Assembly: GCA_023229845.1 (NCBI GenBank) | Contig: JALNYK010000014.1 | Location: 1 to 64,000, forward strand | Direction of reading: 5' to 3' | DNA: 64,000 nt | From: Gallionella sp. | GTDB lineage: Bacteria > Pseudomonadota > Gammaproteobacteria > Burkholderiales > Gallionellaceae | Shown: one piece after another, positions 15,610 through 23,883 of the stretch | Layout of the letters: each line of letters starts with the position of its first letter | How positions within the stretch are numbered: the first letter of the stretch is position 1 | Notes under the pieces: model-generated | What the model was told of the DNA's origin: nothing | The model's input: only the letters and a program-made list of their open reading frames with translations | The model's database searches: none | Program-made: the position numbers and the translations under genes

Positions 15610-16866
15610 CTAGTCTGGCGCAGGCGAGGCTTCGAGACTCTGCTTTTTCCCCAGCGCACGGCCATACAACTTTTGCATCGCCGGCAGCGGATACGCCATC
15701 ACCAGCAAGGCGGTCAGCGTGATACTGACCAGCACCACCATGTAGGTCGTGTCGCGTATCAGTTCGCCGCCGGCGACGCCGTACTGCAGCGGCAATGTCG
15801 CCAGCACCGCGGCGGCCAGCCCCTTGGGAGCGAGCATCGAGGTGAATGCGGTGTCGCGCAGGCTGTATCCCTCGCCGCGGAACACGATGCGGGTCAGGCC
15901 GATGCGCATCGCGAACACCAGCAGCACCATCGCCAGCGCGACGACAGCCAGCTCTACCGCGCCGAAGTGGATCGAGATGCCGAGATAGACGAAGAAGTAG
16001 GTCTTCAGCAGGAACACCGCCTCGCGGTAGAAGGTCAGATCCATGTCGTTCAGCGGCACGATGTTGCGGTCGATGCGGTCGAAACGCGTCAGGCCGAACT
16101 TCTCGAAGTTGGTCAGCGTGACGCCCAGCGCCAGCGCGGCGATCGCGCCCGAGAAACCGAGCATCTCGGTCAGTCCGTAAACGATGAACACATAGGCCAG
16201 CGTCGAGGAGATCGTGTTCGGGAAGTCGCGCACCTTGCCCAGCACCAGCAGCCAGCCTATGCCGCCCAGCACGCCGATCACCGCGGCGAAAATCAGCGCG
16301 GACATCACGCCGCCGACCAGCCTGCCGGGCTCGACGCCGCCCTGGGTATAGACCTGCAGCAGCGCGAACACGCCGACGATGCACAGCACGTCGGTCAGCG
16401 CTGATTCCAGCACCAGCACCGTAGCCGGTTTCTCCGACAACTGCAGCGCGCTCACCATCGGTATGACCACCGCGGACGAGGTGCCGCCCAGCGTCACGCC
16501 CAGCATCGCGGCGGGGAGCTGCGACAAGTCGAGCAGGTAATAACCAAGCAACGCGACAATGACAGTGGTCAGAACGAAACACCAGAACGTCAGCACGCCG
16601 GTGGTCGCCAGAGACTTGCCGAGCACGTTCAGATTCAGCGAAGTGCCGCTCTCGAACAGGATCACCACCAGCGCGATGGTCGCGATCAGCGAACCGATCT
16701 TGCCGAAATCCTCCGGCGTGACGATGCCCAGCAGCGGGCCGATCGCGATGCCGACCAGCATCAGTACCAGCACGTCGGGGATATTGGTCTTGCGGAACTG
16801 CAGCGACAGAAAGTGTGCAAAGAACACCATCAGTCCGATGACGAGTATCGTTGTGGACATATGCAA
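15610..16866 (-). CDS. Cation:proton antiporter (Na_H_Exchanger family)
   Basis: 418 residues with 12-13 predicted helices, no cytoplasmic regulatory domain. Family blocks are visible: VLMLVGIAIGPLLGIVTP, LVVILFESGTSLNLN (acidic pore), GVTLGGTSSAVVIPMV and MLAPKGLAAAVLATLP. It starts MHMSTTILVIG; the second ATG 6 bases inside is also possible. It converges with the CDF gene, stops 11 bases apart. It is a distant paralogue of the exchanger at 5114-6322. Confidence 0.9.
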   Translation of the reverse strand: MHMSTTILVIGLMVFFAHFLSLQFRKTNIPDVLVLMLVGIAIGPLLGIVTPEDFGKIGSLIATIALVVILFESGTSLNLNVLGKSLATTGVLTFWCFVLTTVIVALLGYYLLDLSQLPAAMLGVTLGGTSSAVVIPMVSALQLSEKPATVLVLESALTDVLCIVGVFALLQVYTQGGVEPGRLVGGVMSALIFAAVIGVLGGIGWLLVLGKVRDFPNTISSTLAYVFIVYGLTEMLGFSGAIAALALGVTLTNFEKFGLTRFDRIDRNIVPLNDMDLTFYREAVFLLKTYFFVYLGISIHFGAVELAVVALAMVLLVFAMRIGLTRIVFRGEGYSLRDTAFTSMLAPKGLAAAVLATLPLQYGVAGGELIRDTTYMVVLVSITLTALLVMAYPLPAMQKLYGRALGKKQSLEASPAPD

Positions 16867-16979
16867 CCTCAGATTGAACGAGACCGATTATAGCCGACGC
16901 GATTTTGCGGTCATCGCGCCGGAGCTTGCGCGCCGGCAGCCTGCTAGAATCGGCTATCCGAACAGACAGGAATCATGTC

Positions 16980-17864
16980 ATGGAAAGCCTCCCTTTCGCC
17001 CAATACCTGCATCTCTCGAAAGACCTGCTGCGCGTGCTCGCGATCATCGCGTTGGCATGGCTGCTGATGCAGATCAGCCGCAAACTGATCCGCATGTTCC
17101 GCAACTACATGAACGCGCGTAGCGATTCTGCCGAAGAGGGCCGCCGCATCGAGACGCTGGCGCGCGTGTTCCGCCACATCTCCACCGTGGTGATCTCGCT
17201 GGTCGCCGGCATGCTGGCGCTCTCCGAACTCGGCCTCTCCATCGCGCCCATCCTCGGCGCGGCCGGTGTGGTCGGTCTTGCGGTGGGCTTCGGCGCGCAG
17301 AGCCTGATCAAGGACTTCTTCAACGGCTTCTTCCTGTTGCTGGAGAACCAGATACGCCAAGGCGACGTGGTCGAGATTGCAGGTAAGACCGGCGCGGTGG
17401 AGGACGTCACGCTGCGCTATGTGCGCCTGCGAGACTTCGAAGGCAGCGTGCATTACGTACCCAACGGGCTGATCACCACCGTCACCAACAAGTCGCGCGG
17501 TTACGCCTACGCGATGGTGGACGTGAGCATCGCCTATCGCGAGAGCATAGACGAGGCTTATGCCGTGATGCGCGAGGTGGCCGGGGAGCTGCGCGCGGCG
17601 GAAGACTACGCCGAGAAGATACTGGAAGACATCGATATCGCCGGCGTGCAGGACTGGGGCGATTCGGCGGTGATCCTGCGCTGCCGCTTCAAGACCGTGG
17701 CGCTGGAGCAATGGGGCGTGCGCCGCGAATTCCTGCGTCGCCTGAAAGATGCCTTCGACGCGCACGGCATCGAGATTCCCTATCCGCACCTGACCGTCTA
17801 TGCGGGACAGGACAAGCAGGGCAACGCGCCGGCGTTCCGAGTGATCGGACAAGACGCCGGATAG
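16980..17864 (+). CDS. Small-conductance mechanosensitive channel, MscS family
   Basis: Opens on membrane tension to release solutes during hypo-osmotic shock. 294 residues from the ATG at 16980, which has AGGAA 8 bases before it; the frame is open 25 codons further but with no ribosome site. Three helices end in the pore helix GAAGVVGLAVGFGAQSLIKDFFNGFFLLLE, described by its Gly/Ala packing (GLAVGFGAQSL), followed by the beta domain QIRQGDVVEIAGKTGAVED and the C-terminal alpha/beta cage. Confidence 0.93.
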   Translation: MESLPFAQYLHLSKDLLRVLAIIALAWLLMQISRKLIRMFRNYMNARSDSAEEGRRIETLARVFRHISTVVISLVAGMLALSELGLSIAPILGAAGVVGLAVGFGAQSLIKDFFNGFFLLLENQIRQGDVVEIAGKTGAVEDVTLRYVRLRDFEGSVHYVPNGLITTVTNKSRGYAYAMVDVSIAYRESIDEAYAVMREVAGELRAAEDYAEKILEDIDIAGVQDWGDSAVILRCRFKTVALEQWGVRREFLRRLKDAFDAHGIEIPYPHLTVYAGQDKQGNAPAFRVIGQDAG

Positions 17865-17934
17865 CAATTTCGACGATGGTACAATCGGCCGCTCCCTCGG
17901 TAAGTCTTCAACTCGCAACAAAGGAGAGAGCGTC

Positions 17935-18699
17935 ATGACCCAGAAAATACGCGTCGGCCTAGTCGGCCACGGCAAGGCCGGACAAGCCGTCGCCAACGTA
18001 TTGAGCAACGACCCGCGCTTCGAATTGCGCTGGATCGCGCGCCGTTCGGTCGCAGGACAGCCGTACTCCCACCCCGGAACGGACATCCCCGTCGTCGGCA
18101 CCGAGCAGCATCCCTACGCCGAACTGTTCGAGAGCATGCCCGTGGATGCGCTGGTGGATTTCTCGTCGCCGGAGAGCATCCATGCCTACGGCGAGGAGGT
18201 GCGCAAACGCGGCATCACGCTGGTCAGCGCGATCTCGGCCTACTCGGAAGACGACCTGGCCTACGCCCACAGCCTCGGAGAAAACACGCGCGTGCTGTGC
18301 TCGCCGAACATCACGCTGGGCATTAACTTCCTGATCGTCGCGGCCAAGCTGCTGCGCAAGATCGCACCCTTCGCCGACGTGGAAATCGTCGAGCAGCATT
18401 TCAGGGAAAAATCGGAAATCTCCGGCACCGCACGCAAGATCGCCGAAACGCTGGAAGTGGACGGCGAGCGCATCACCTCGTTGCGCCTGGGCGGCATCGT
18501 CGGCCACCACGAAGTAATCTTCGGCTTCCCGCACCAGACCGTGCGCCTGACCCACGAATCGATCCGACGCGAAGCATTCGGCACCGGCGCGGCCTTCGCG
18601 CTGACCCAACTCGCCGATTGCGCCAACGGCTTCTACACTTTCGACGACCTGCTGCTGAACCTGATGCGCGCGGAACTGCTGGGTGCGGACGCCGCCTGA
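17935..18699 (+). CDS. Divergent dihydrodipicolinate-reductase-like protein
   Basis: 254 residues with the DapB architecture: N-terminal nucleotide site GLVGHGKAGQAV (7-18), VDFSSPES, and CSPNITLGINF in place of the SANFSxGIN block. The catalytic segment reads EQHFREKSEISGTA instead of the usual HHxxKxDAPSGTA: first His and Lys remain, the second His is Phe and one residue is missing. It could be an active variant or a reductase with another substrate. A good ribosome site (AAAGGAGAGAGCGTC) precedes the ATG. A single gene after mscS. Confidence 0.75.
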   Translation: MTQKIRVGLVGHGKAGQAVANVLSNDPRFELRWIARRSVAGQPYSHPGTDIPVVGTEQHPYAELFESMPVDALVDFSSPESIHAYGEEVRKRGITLVSAISAYSEDDLAYAHSLGENTRVLCSPNITLGINFLIVAAKLLRKIAPFADVEIVEQHFREKSEISGTARKIAETLEVDGERITSLRLGGIVGHHEVIFGFPHQTVRLTHESIRREAFGTGAAFALTQLADCANGFYTFDDLLLNLMRAELLGADAA

Positions 18700-18938
18700 G
18701 CGTCTGGCTTTTCCTTTGCTGACGTTCGAGCTGCTTCCGCTATGTGCCATGAACAGTCAGTCTGAGCGAAGATTTGAAGATCGGCCCCTCAGACCTTATG
18801 TGGAGCGCTACATAAGGCCGATGAGCGATCATTCGCAGCAAACGAAATGATCATCTCCAATGGGTCGATAATGGCAACTGCTCGCCTGAAAAGCTAACGT
18901 CGAATACTTTTCTGTTTTTGATATTTTGTATCTTATTA

Positions 18939-18966
18939 TTGACAAATCAATCTATCTGCATAGAAT
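18939..18966 (+). promoter_or_regulatory. Sigma-70-type promoter of the toxin-antitoxin pair
   Basis: TTGACA (18939-18944), 16 bases, TAGAAT (18961-18966). Transcription would begin near 18973, only about 4 bases before the ATG at 18977, so the mRNA would be nearly leaderless or use a later start. The AT-rich dyad around it could be the antitoxin operator. The rest of the 277-base gap shows only a small hairpin (CCTTATGTGGAGCGCTACATAAGG near 18793). Confidence 0.6.
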
Positions 18967-18976
18967 GAGAAACACT

Positions 18977-19468
18977 ATGCCAGCACAAGCCCCCATTATT
19001 GCAAGCGCCGTCGCCGACAAGCTCATCGCTATGGGTCAGCAGATTCGCGCGCATCGCAAGGCGCTCCGCATCAGCGCGACCACTGCGGCTGAGGCGGCGG
19101 GTATGTCGCGGGTGACGTTGCACCGGATCGAGAGCGGCGAGCCATCGGTCACCATGGGTGCGTATCTGAATGCCATGGCCGCGTTGGGTATAAATTTCGA
19201 CATCATCAAGCCCGCCGACTTGGCTGCCGACCAGCCCGCTGCTGACCGCAAGGGGCTGATCCCCGCCCGCATCCGTTTGGCTGACTATCCGCAACTCAAG
19301 AAACTGGCCTGGCAGGTTCATGGCACTGATGAATTAACGCCGTTAGAAGCGCTGGGCATCTATGAGCGCAATTGGCGTCATGTGGATTTGCAGGCGATGG
19401 AACCGGCTGAGCAGCAACTCGTCGACTCCCTTCGTTTGGGGCTGGGTGATCGCAATGGAACGATTTGA
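18977..19468 (+). CDS. XRE-family helix-turn-helix antitoxin/regulator
   Basis: 163 residues from the ATG at 18977 (ATGs at 18965 and 19031 are alternatives). Residues about 20-70 are an XRE DNA-binding domain (GQQIRAHRKALRIS, TAAEAAGMSRVTLHRIESGE). The C-terminal part, from about residue 100, is a separate alpha domain. It overlaps the next gene by 14 bases. The pairing with a nucleotidyltransferase toxin marks it as the antitoxin, which in such pairs usually represses its own promoter. Confidence 0.85.
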   Translation: MPAQAPIIASAVADKLIAMGQQIRAHRKALRISATTAAEAAGMSRVTLHRIESGEPSVTMGAYLNAMAALGINFDIIKPADLAADQPAADRKGLIPARIRLADYPQLKKLAWQVHGTDELTPLEALGIYERNWRHVDLQAMEPAEQQLVDSLRLGLGDRNGTI

Positions 19469-20165
19469 ACGCCCGCACCATCAGCGTATTGCTTATGCTT
19501 TGCGCGCCCTGAATGGCCCGCTATTGAAAGAAAACAACTGCTTGTTTGCCGGGGGCACCGTTATTGCGCTGCGATATGGCGAATATCGGGAATCGGTTGA
19601 TATGGATTTTTTGGTATCGGATGTTGCCAGTTATCGCAATCTGCGCCAGTTGCTCACGGGTATGGATGGAATAGCCGCCATCGTGCGCGAAGATGCCGAA
19701 CCATTGATGCAACTCCGCGAGGTGCGCGCCGATCAATACGGCATCCGGACGGCAATTCAGGTGGCTGACCAGGCGATCAAATTCGAAATCATTCTTGAAG
19801 GACGCATCGAGTTATCGCCCCCGGGAATCAAAGATAACGTGTGTGGCATTGCAACGCTTACGCCTTTGGACATGGTCGCGAGCAAGTTGCTGGCAAATTC
19901 TGACCGATGGAGAGACGACGGCGTGTTCAGCCGGGACATCATTGACCTTGCAATGATGAATCCGACACTGGCCTTGCTGCGGCAGGCGGTAGCCAAGGCT
20001 GAAACAGCCTATGGTCAGGCGATACGCGAAGATTTGGACAAGGCAGTCCAACATCTGCAAGATCGTCATGATCGGCTGGAACGATGCATGCAAGCCATGG
20101 CGATGAACTTGCCCAAGGCGCTGGTATGGAAAAACCTTCGCGCCTTGCGCGGGGTGCTTCGCTAA
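19455..20165 (+). CDS. Nucleotidyltransferase AbiEii/AbiGii-type toxin
   Basis: 236 residues from ATG at 19455 (MERFERPHHQ). The nucleotidyltransferase core reads LFAGGTVIALRYGEYRESVDMDFLVSD: the GG turn, then the DMD acidic pair. LTPLDMVASKLLANSDRW is the conserved helix of the AbiEii family. Such enzymes modify RNA or other acceptors and stop growth unless checked by the partner. The 14-base overlap with the XRE gene shows an operon. The antitoxin type differs from AbiEi. Confidence 0.87.
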   Translation: MERFERPHHQRIAYALRALNGPLLKENNCLFAGGTVIALRYGEYRESVDMDFLVSDVASYRNLRQLLTGMDGIAAIVREDAEPLMQLREVRADQYGIRTAIQVADQAIKFEIILEGRIELSPPGIKDNVCGIATLTPLDMVASKLLANSDRWRDDGVFSRDIIDLAMMNPTLALLRQAVAKAETAYGQAIREDLDKAVQHLQDRHDRLERCMQAMAMNLPKALVWKNLRALRGVLR

Positions 20166-20390
20166 AAATTAGTGCCGGGATGCTTGGGGTTCGACAAAGC
20201 CTATAGTTCTGAGCGCACTCGAAGAGAAGCCAGAACGAACTATTTCAATTTCCACGACCGCTTTGAAATTCGATCCCGCCATCCTTGCGTGATGGATGGC
20301 GCGCATGACCAAGCCATGTCGCACTTGAAAGAGCAGTCCTCACCACGCGATAACTGGAGCGGCAGCAAGCAGAACAATTGCTTTGGCCCG

Positions 20391-21599
20391 CTACTTGTTG
20401 TCTGCGTCTACAGCCAGCCTGAGCATTTCGAAAATGTCCGGGATGGCCGCGCTCACCCGGTTCCAGTTCGGGATCAGCGGATTGCCCATCGGGTTTTCCA
20501 CGAAGGCTTGCGATGCCATGGCGATGGCTCTGGAGAACGCCTCCACCGCCTTGGCCTCTTCGTGCCGGTCGAAGGTCAGCCCGTTTATCATCGCGTCCGC
20601 CTCGTATTTCATCAGCGTATCTTCGGCCTGGCGGAGATAGGTCACGATCAGCGATCTGAACATCCCTTCCGAGAAAACCACGCCGTCCGAGGCCAGCGTG
20701 CGGAAGATGGATTTGCAGATGTCCACCGACATTTTCATCAGCCCCTTCTCCGCGTCGTCCGCCGAGAGTATCTGGTGTTTGTGCTCGTAGGTCGCGGCGA
20801 TGTCCACCTGGCATACCCGGCGCGGCGAGTAGTTGCGGTACACCTCGGCCAGCGAACCGACTTCCAGCCCCCAGTCGGACGGGATGCGGTTGATGCGCGC
20901 CAGATCGGTGCTCATGCTGAACTCGCCGGCCAACGAGTAGCGAAAGCTGTCGAGGAACGTCAGGAAGCCGTGCTGCCCGCTCAGTTGCTGTAGCGAGCGC
21001 ACCAGCGGCGTCACCAGCAAGCGGGTCACGCGACCGTTCATCTTGCTGGTCACCCGGCTGTAGTAGCCCTTGCAGAACACATAGTTCAGGTTTGGGTTGG
21101 CAATCGGATAGCAGAGCCTGCCTAGCAGTTCGCGGCTGTAGGTGACGATGTCGCAGTCGTGCAGCGCGATGACGTCCGAGCGCCCGCGCGCCAGCACGTA
21201 GCCGTAGGCCAGCCATGCCGAGCGCCCCTTGCCGCGCAGCCCCGCGTCCAGTCCGTTGCGCGTCAGCGTCTCGTACACCTCGCCGATGCGCTTGCCGCTG
21301 TTGTGGATGATCTTCACCTCGGTCTGGATAGGCGACATGAATTCGCGCACGCGCCTGAAGTCGTCTTCCGTAGCCTGGTCGAGCGTGAGCACGATCTCGT
21401 TCAGGTACTTCACCTTGGAAAGCTCCCGCACGATGCCCGGCATCGCCGGCCCCTCGAACTCGGAATACAGCGCGGGCAGCACCAGCGCGATTGGCCGTGT
21501 CTTCGAAAAGCCGAGCAGTTCGGACTCCAGCCGCTCCAGTGTAGGCTGGCCCAGCTGGTGCAGCGTCGTGATGATTCCGGTCTGGTAAAAGTCGGTCAT
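20391..21599 (-). CDS. GT81-like glycosyltransferase (probable glucosyl-3-phosphoglycerate synthase)
   Basis: 402 residues, GT-A fold. Family-like blocks are LVLPALYSEFEGPAMPGIV, GLRGKGRSAWLAYGYVLA, the metal-binding DCDIVTY, GEFSMSTDLA, and IPSDWGLEVGSLAEVY. The pattern (GKG, DCD, SDWG-LE-G, YEHKHQ) resembles glucosyl/mannosyl-3-phosphoglycerate synthases that join a nucleotide sugar to 3-phosphoglycerate. It is the last gene of a minus-strand set with a TM-helix protein, a second glycosyltransferase and a matching phosphatase, which supports compatible-solute synthesis. Sugar and exact acceptor are inferred. Confidence 0.7.
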   Translation of the reverse strand: MTDFYQTGIITTLHQLGQPTLERLESELLGFSKTRPIALVLPALYSEFEGPAMPGIVRELSKVKYLNEIVLTLDQATEDDFRRVREFMSPIQTEVKIIHNSGKRIGEVYETLTRNGLDAGLRGKGRSAWLAYGYVLARGRSDVIALHDCDIVTYSRELLGRLCYPIANPNLNYVFCKGYYSRVTSKMNGRVTRLLVTPLVRSLQQLSGQHGFLTFLDSFRYSLAGEFSMSTDLARINRIPSDWGLEVGSLAEVYRNYSPRRVCQVDIAATYEHKHQILSADDAEKGLMKMSVDICKSIFRTLASDGVVFSEGMFRSLIVTYLRQAEDTLMKYEADAMINGLTFDRHEEAKAVEAFSRAIAMASQAFVENPMGNPLIPNWNRVSAAIPDIFEMLRLAVDADNK

Positions 21600-21612
21600 G
21601 GCACACCTCCGG

Positions 21613-22317
21613 TCAAATATGTTCGATGTCGTCCTGCTTCTCTTGCGGCTTTTCCTCGGCGATCTCGCGCTCGATGATCCGCCGCGCCGCGCCTATGCCG
21701 CCCACGCCGAAGGCGATGGCGAGCGCGACCACGACCCCGCCGAACGTGATCGAAAAGGCGGCCAGCACGATACTGGTGGCTATCTGCAACTGCTCCATGA
21801 CCATCGCCAGGATCATCAGCATCAGCAAGGCGCGTATGACTTCGCCCAGCAGTTTCGCGTAATGGAACCCGGCATTCGCCGCGGCGATCAGCACCGCGCG
21901 GCTGACGAAACCGGAAACCACGTAACCGATCAGCAGGATCATCGCGGCCGAGAAGACGCGCGGCAGGTAGGAGAAGAACTCGCCGACCAGGCTGTCTATC
22001 GCCGCCACCCTGAGCGCGCTCAGGCCGACCATCAGCGTGACGATGACCAGCATCCAGAACGCGACCGCGCCGACGACGACCGAAGGCTTGACCCACAGGT
22101 CGCCCTTGCGCATCAGCGTGGTGAAACCCATGCGGTCGGACCAGCTGTCGAAACCGACCGCCGCCAGGAATTTCAGCAGGATCGCCCGCAGCAGCTTGGC
22201 CAGCAGCAGCCCGATGCCGACGATCACCAGCATCGCCAGCAGGTTGGGCAGAAACGCCTTGAACCTGAGCAGCATTTCCTGCAACGGCTCCAGAATCAAA
22301 TCGATAAAGTCCATCAT
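21613..22317 (-). CDS. TM-helix-repeat membrane protein, mechanosensitive-channel-like
   Basis: 234 residues from ATG at 22317; AAGGAG lies 6 bases upstream, so the longer open frame is rejected. Five or so helices include two copies of the conserved TM helix of MscS-related proteins (FLPNLLAMLVIVGIGLLLAK and YLPRVFSAAMILLIGYVVSG). There is no MscS beta domain. A Gly-rich last helix (AIAFGVGGIGAARR) and charged tail follow. Set between two glycosyltransferase genes (gaps of 13 and 19 bases), it is likely to sense or release the solute they make. Confidence 0.8.
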   Translation of the reverse strand: MMDFIDLILEPLQEMLLRFKAFLPNLLAMLVIVGIGLLLAKLLRAILLKFLAAVGFDSWSDRMGFTTLMRKGDLWVKPSVVVGAVAFWMLVIVTLMVGLSALRVAAIDSLVGEFFSYLPRVFSAAMILLIGYVVSGFVSRAVLIAAANAGFHYAKLLGEVIRALLMLMILAMVMEQLQIATSIVLAAFSITFGGVVVALAIAFGVGGIGAARRIIEREIAEEKPQEKQDDIEHI

Positions 22318-22336
22318 GGTCGTCTCCTTGATAACG

Positions 22337-23596
22337 TTATTTCCAGCGGGCCAGCAAGTAGTCCTTGCCGTTTTCAAAATCCAGACAGAGCCGCTCGACG
22401 GCCTCTTCCGCCTCGTGCTGCGCCAGCGGTTCGACCTCGATCACGAACGCCGCGGTCTTGCCCATGTAAAGCGGCAGCAGCGACTTGATCAGATGCTCTC
22501 TGGATAGCTTCCTCTGGTGGAAGGCGATGGCATAGTCGTACACGATCCGCGCCCACAGTCCGGTCGGAAAGCGGAATTCCCCGTCGCCCGCTTTGCCCAA
22601 CCGCTCCACCTCCTGCAGGTCGCCCGCGCCGAGAATGTCCATCCATATCTCGCGCAGGTTGACCAACCCTTCCCTGAACACCTTCAGCATCCGCGCGGTG
22701 TTCACGTTCACATGCTCCAGCCCTACGGTGTACTCGAAGCCGAAAATCGGCACCGGCTCGGAGCCGCGCACCGGCCCCCATGCGTCGGCATATCCCTCCA
22801 TCAGTTCGAAGGTTGCGCTGACCACCTGGTAGAGCATGTCGCCGAGGTCTGCACCGGGGTCCTTGGCGTCGTGGATCTTGGCACCGAGAAAGGATTGCGC
22901 CACCTTGAAGCCGTTTGCAATCGCCGTGGTGGTCATCCAGATGTCGATGCCGAAACGGGCGACATCCGAGTCCCACACTTCCTTGGTCAGGTAGAACTGC
23001 GCCAGCTTGCCGGAGAATCCGAAATCGCCGCCTATGGGCTGGCGCACCCGCTTGCCGTAGAGCGCGCGGGTAAGCGGATAGACGATGCTGTTGGTGATGG
23101 TGCCGTCGAACTTGTGGCGGTGGTAAAGCGGCGCGACATAGTCGAAGCCGCCCGAGAGCACCGGCTTGACCAGCAATTCGATCCACTCCGGCGTGATGCT
23201 CCTGAGGTCGGAGTCGATCACCACGCAGGCCTGCGCATCCAGCATCCGGGCGACCTCGAAGATCGCGCGGAAGGCGCTGCCCTTGCCGGGAATGCCGGAG
23301 TAGGGGAAAGCCATTCTGGAAACCGGCGAGATTCGGTGATGCAGCAGGATGGCGTCGAAATCCGCGATCGAGGTGTTGCGCACGACCTCCATGGTGCCGT
23401 CGCTGGAGCCGCCGTCCGAGTTCACGATCACCGCCCTGTGTTCGGGAAAGTATTTGGCGAGCCCGGCCTGCGCGGCGCGCACCACATGGCCTATGGTGTG
23501 CGCGCTGTTGAAGCTGGGGATGCCGACGACGATATCGGCCCGCCCTGCCTCCTCGATCTGGCCTTGAACTTCGGCCCTGAATGTAACGGTGTCCAT
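22337..23596 (-). CDS. Second GT-A glycosyltransferase (glucosylglycerate-synthase-like)
   Basis: 419 residues. It has VVGIPSFNSAHTIGHVV near 24-40, NSDGGSSDGTMEVV, GIPGKGSAFRAIFEVARML, the donor site VVIDSDLRSITPEW, and QPIGGDFGFSG. The C-terminal half is helical. This order (GKGxAxR, DSDLR, QPLSGEY-like) is that of glycerate or 3-phosphoglycerate glucosyltransferases. A direct glucosylglycerate synthase (Ggs type) or the 3-phosphoglycerate enzyme are both possible. It heads the three-gene set, 287 bases after the phosphatase-kinase fusion. Confidence 0.7.
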   Translation of the reverse strand: MDTVTFRAEVQGQIEEAGRADIVVGIPSFNSAHTIGHVVRAAQAGLAKYFPEHRAVIVNSDGGSSDGTMEVVRNTSIADFDAILLHHRISPVSRMAFPYSGIPGKGSAFRAIFEVARMLDAQACVVIDSDLRSITPEWIELLVKPVLSGGFDYVAPLYHRHKFDGTITNSIVYPLTRALYGKRVRQPIGGDFGFSGKLAQFYLTKEVWDSDVARFGIDIWMTTTAIANGFKVAQSFLGAKIHDAKDPGADLGDMLYQVVSATFELMEGYADAWGPVRGSEPVPIFGFEYTVGLEHVNVNTARMLKVFREGLVNLREIWMDILGAGDLQEVERLGKAGDGEFRFPTGLWARIVYDYAIAFHQRKLSREHLIKSLLPLYMGKTAAFVIEVEPLAQHEAEEAVERLCLDFENGKDYLLARWK

Positions 23597-23883
23597 GATC
23601 CTAGAAACCGTAGTTGAACGAAGTGTAGTGTGCGTTCATCGCGATGCAGGGCAAGGCGCGACGACGAGGAATGGTCGTTCCATTCCGAGGAGGAGTAACG
23701 CCGCCATGCGCAGCGAGGGACGCGCAATACGCTTCGTAGCGACGCACCCACTGGGTGAGCGTGAATAAATAAGAAAATCCTTTTCTGCTCATTTGCTTGC
23801 GTCCTCAATGGAGCGGTCGACTGCGGTTTCTAGGATGATCCGGTTTCCCTCCGCGTACACGTCCCTGCTTCACGGCGAAGCAG
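23597..23883. other. 287-base spacer with a repeat-like element
   Basis: Between the fusion gene and the glycosyltransferase. It is GC-rich, with ATGGTCG-TTC-CATTCCGAGG partly self-complementary, and an open frame on the minus strand (23601-23792) of 63 residues containing YEAYCASLAAHGGV. This reads like a dispersed repeat seen in other bacterial genomes rather than a gene. A promoter for the downstream set could lie here; none is clear. Confidence 0.4.

Noticed and set aside
23601..23792. 63-codon minus-strand frame as a gene
   Set aside because: No ribosome site and the look of a dispersed repeat; kept only as a finding.
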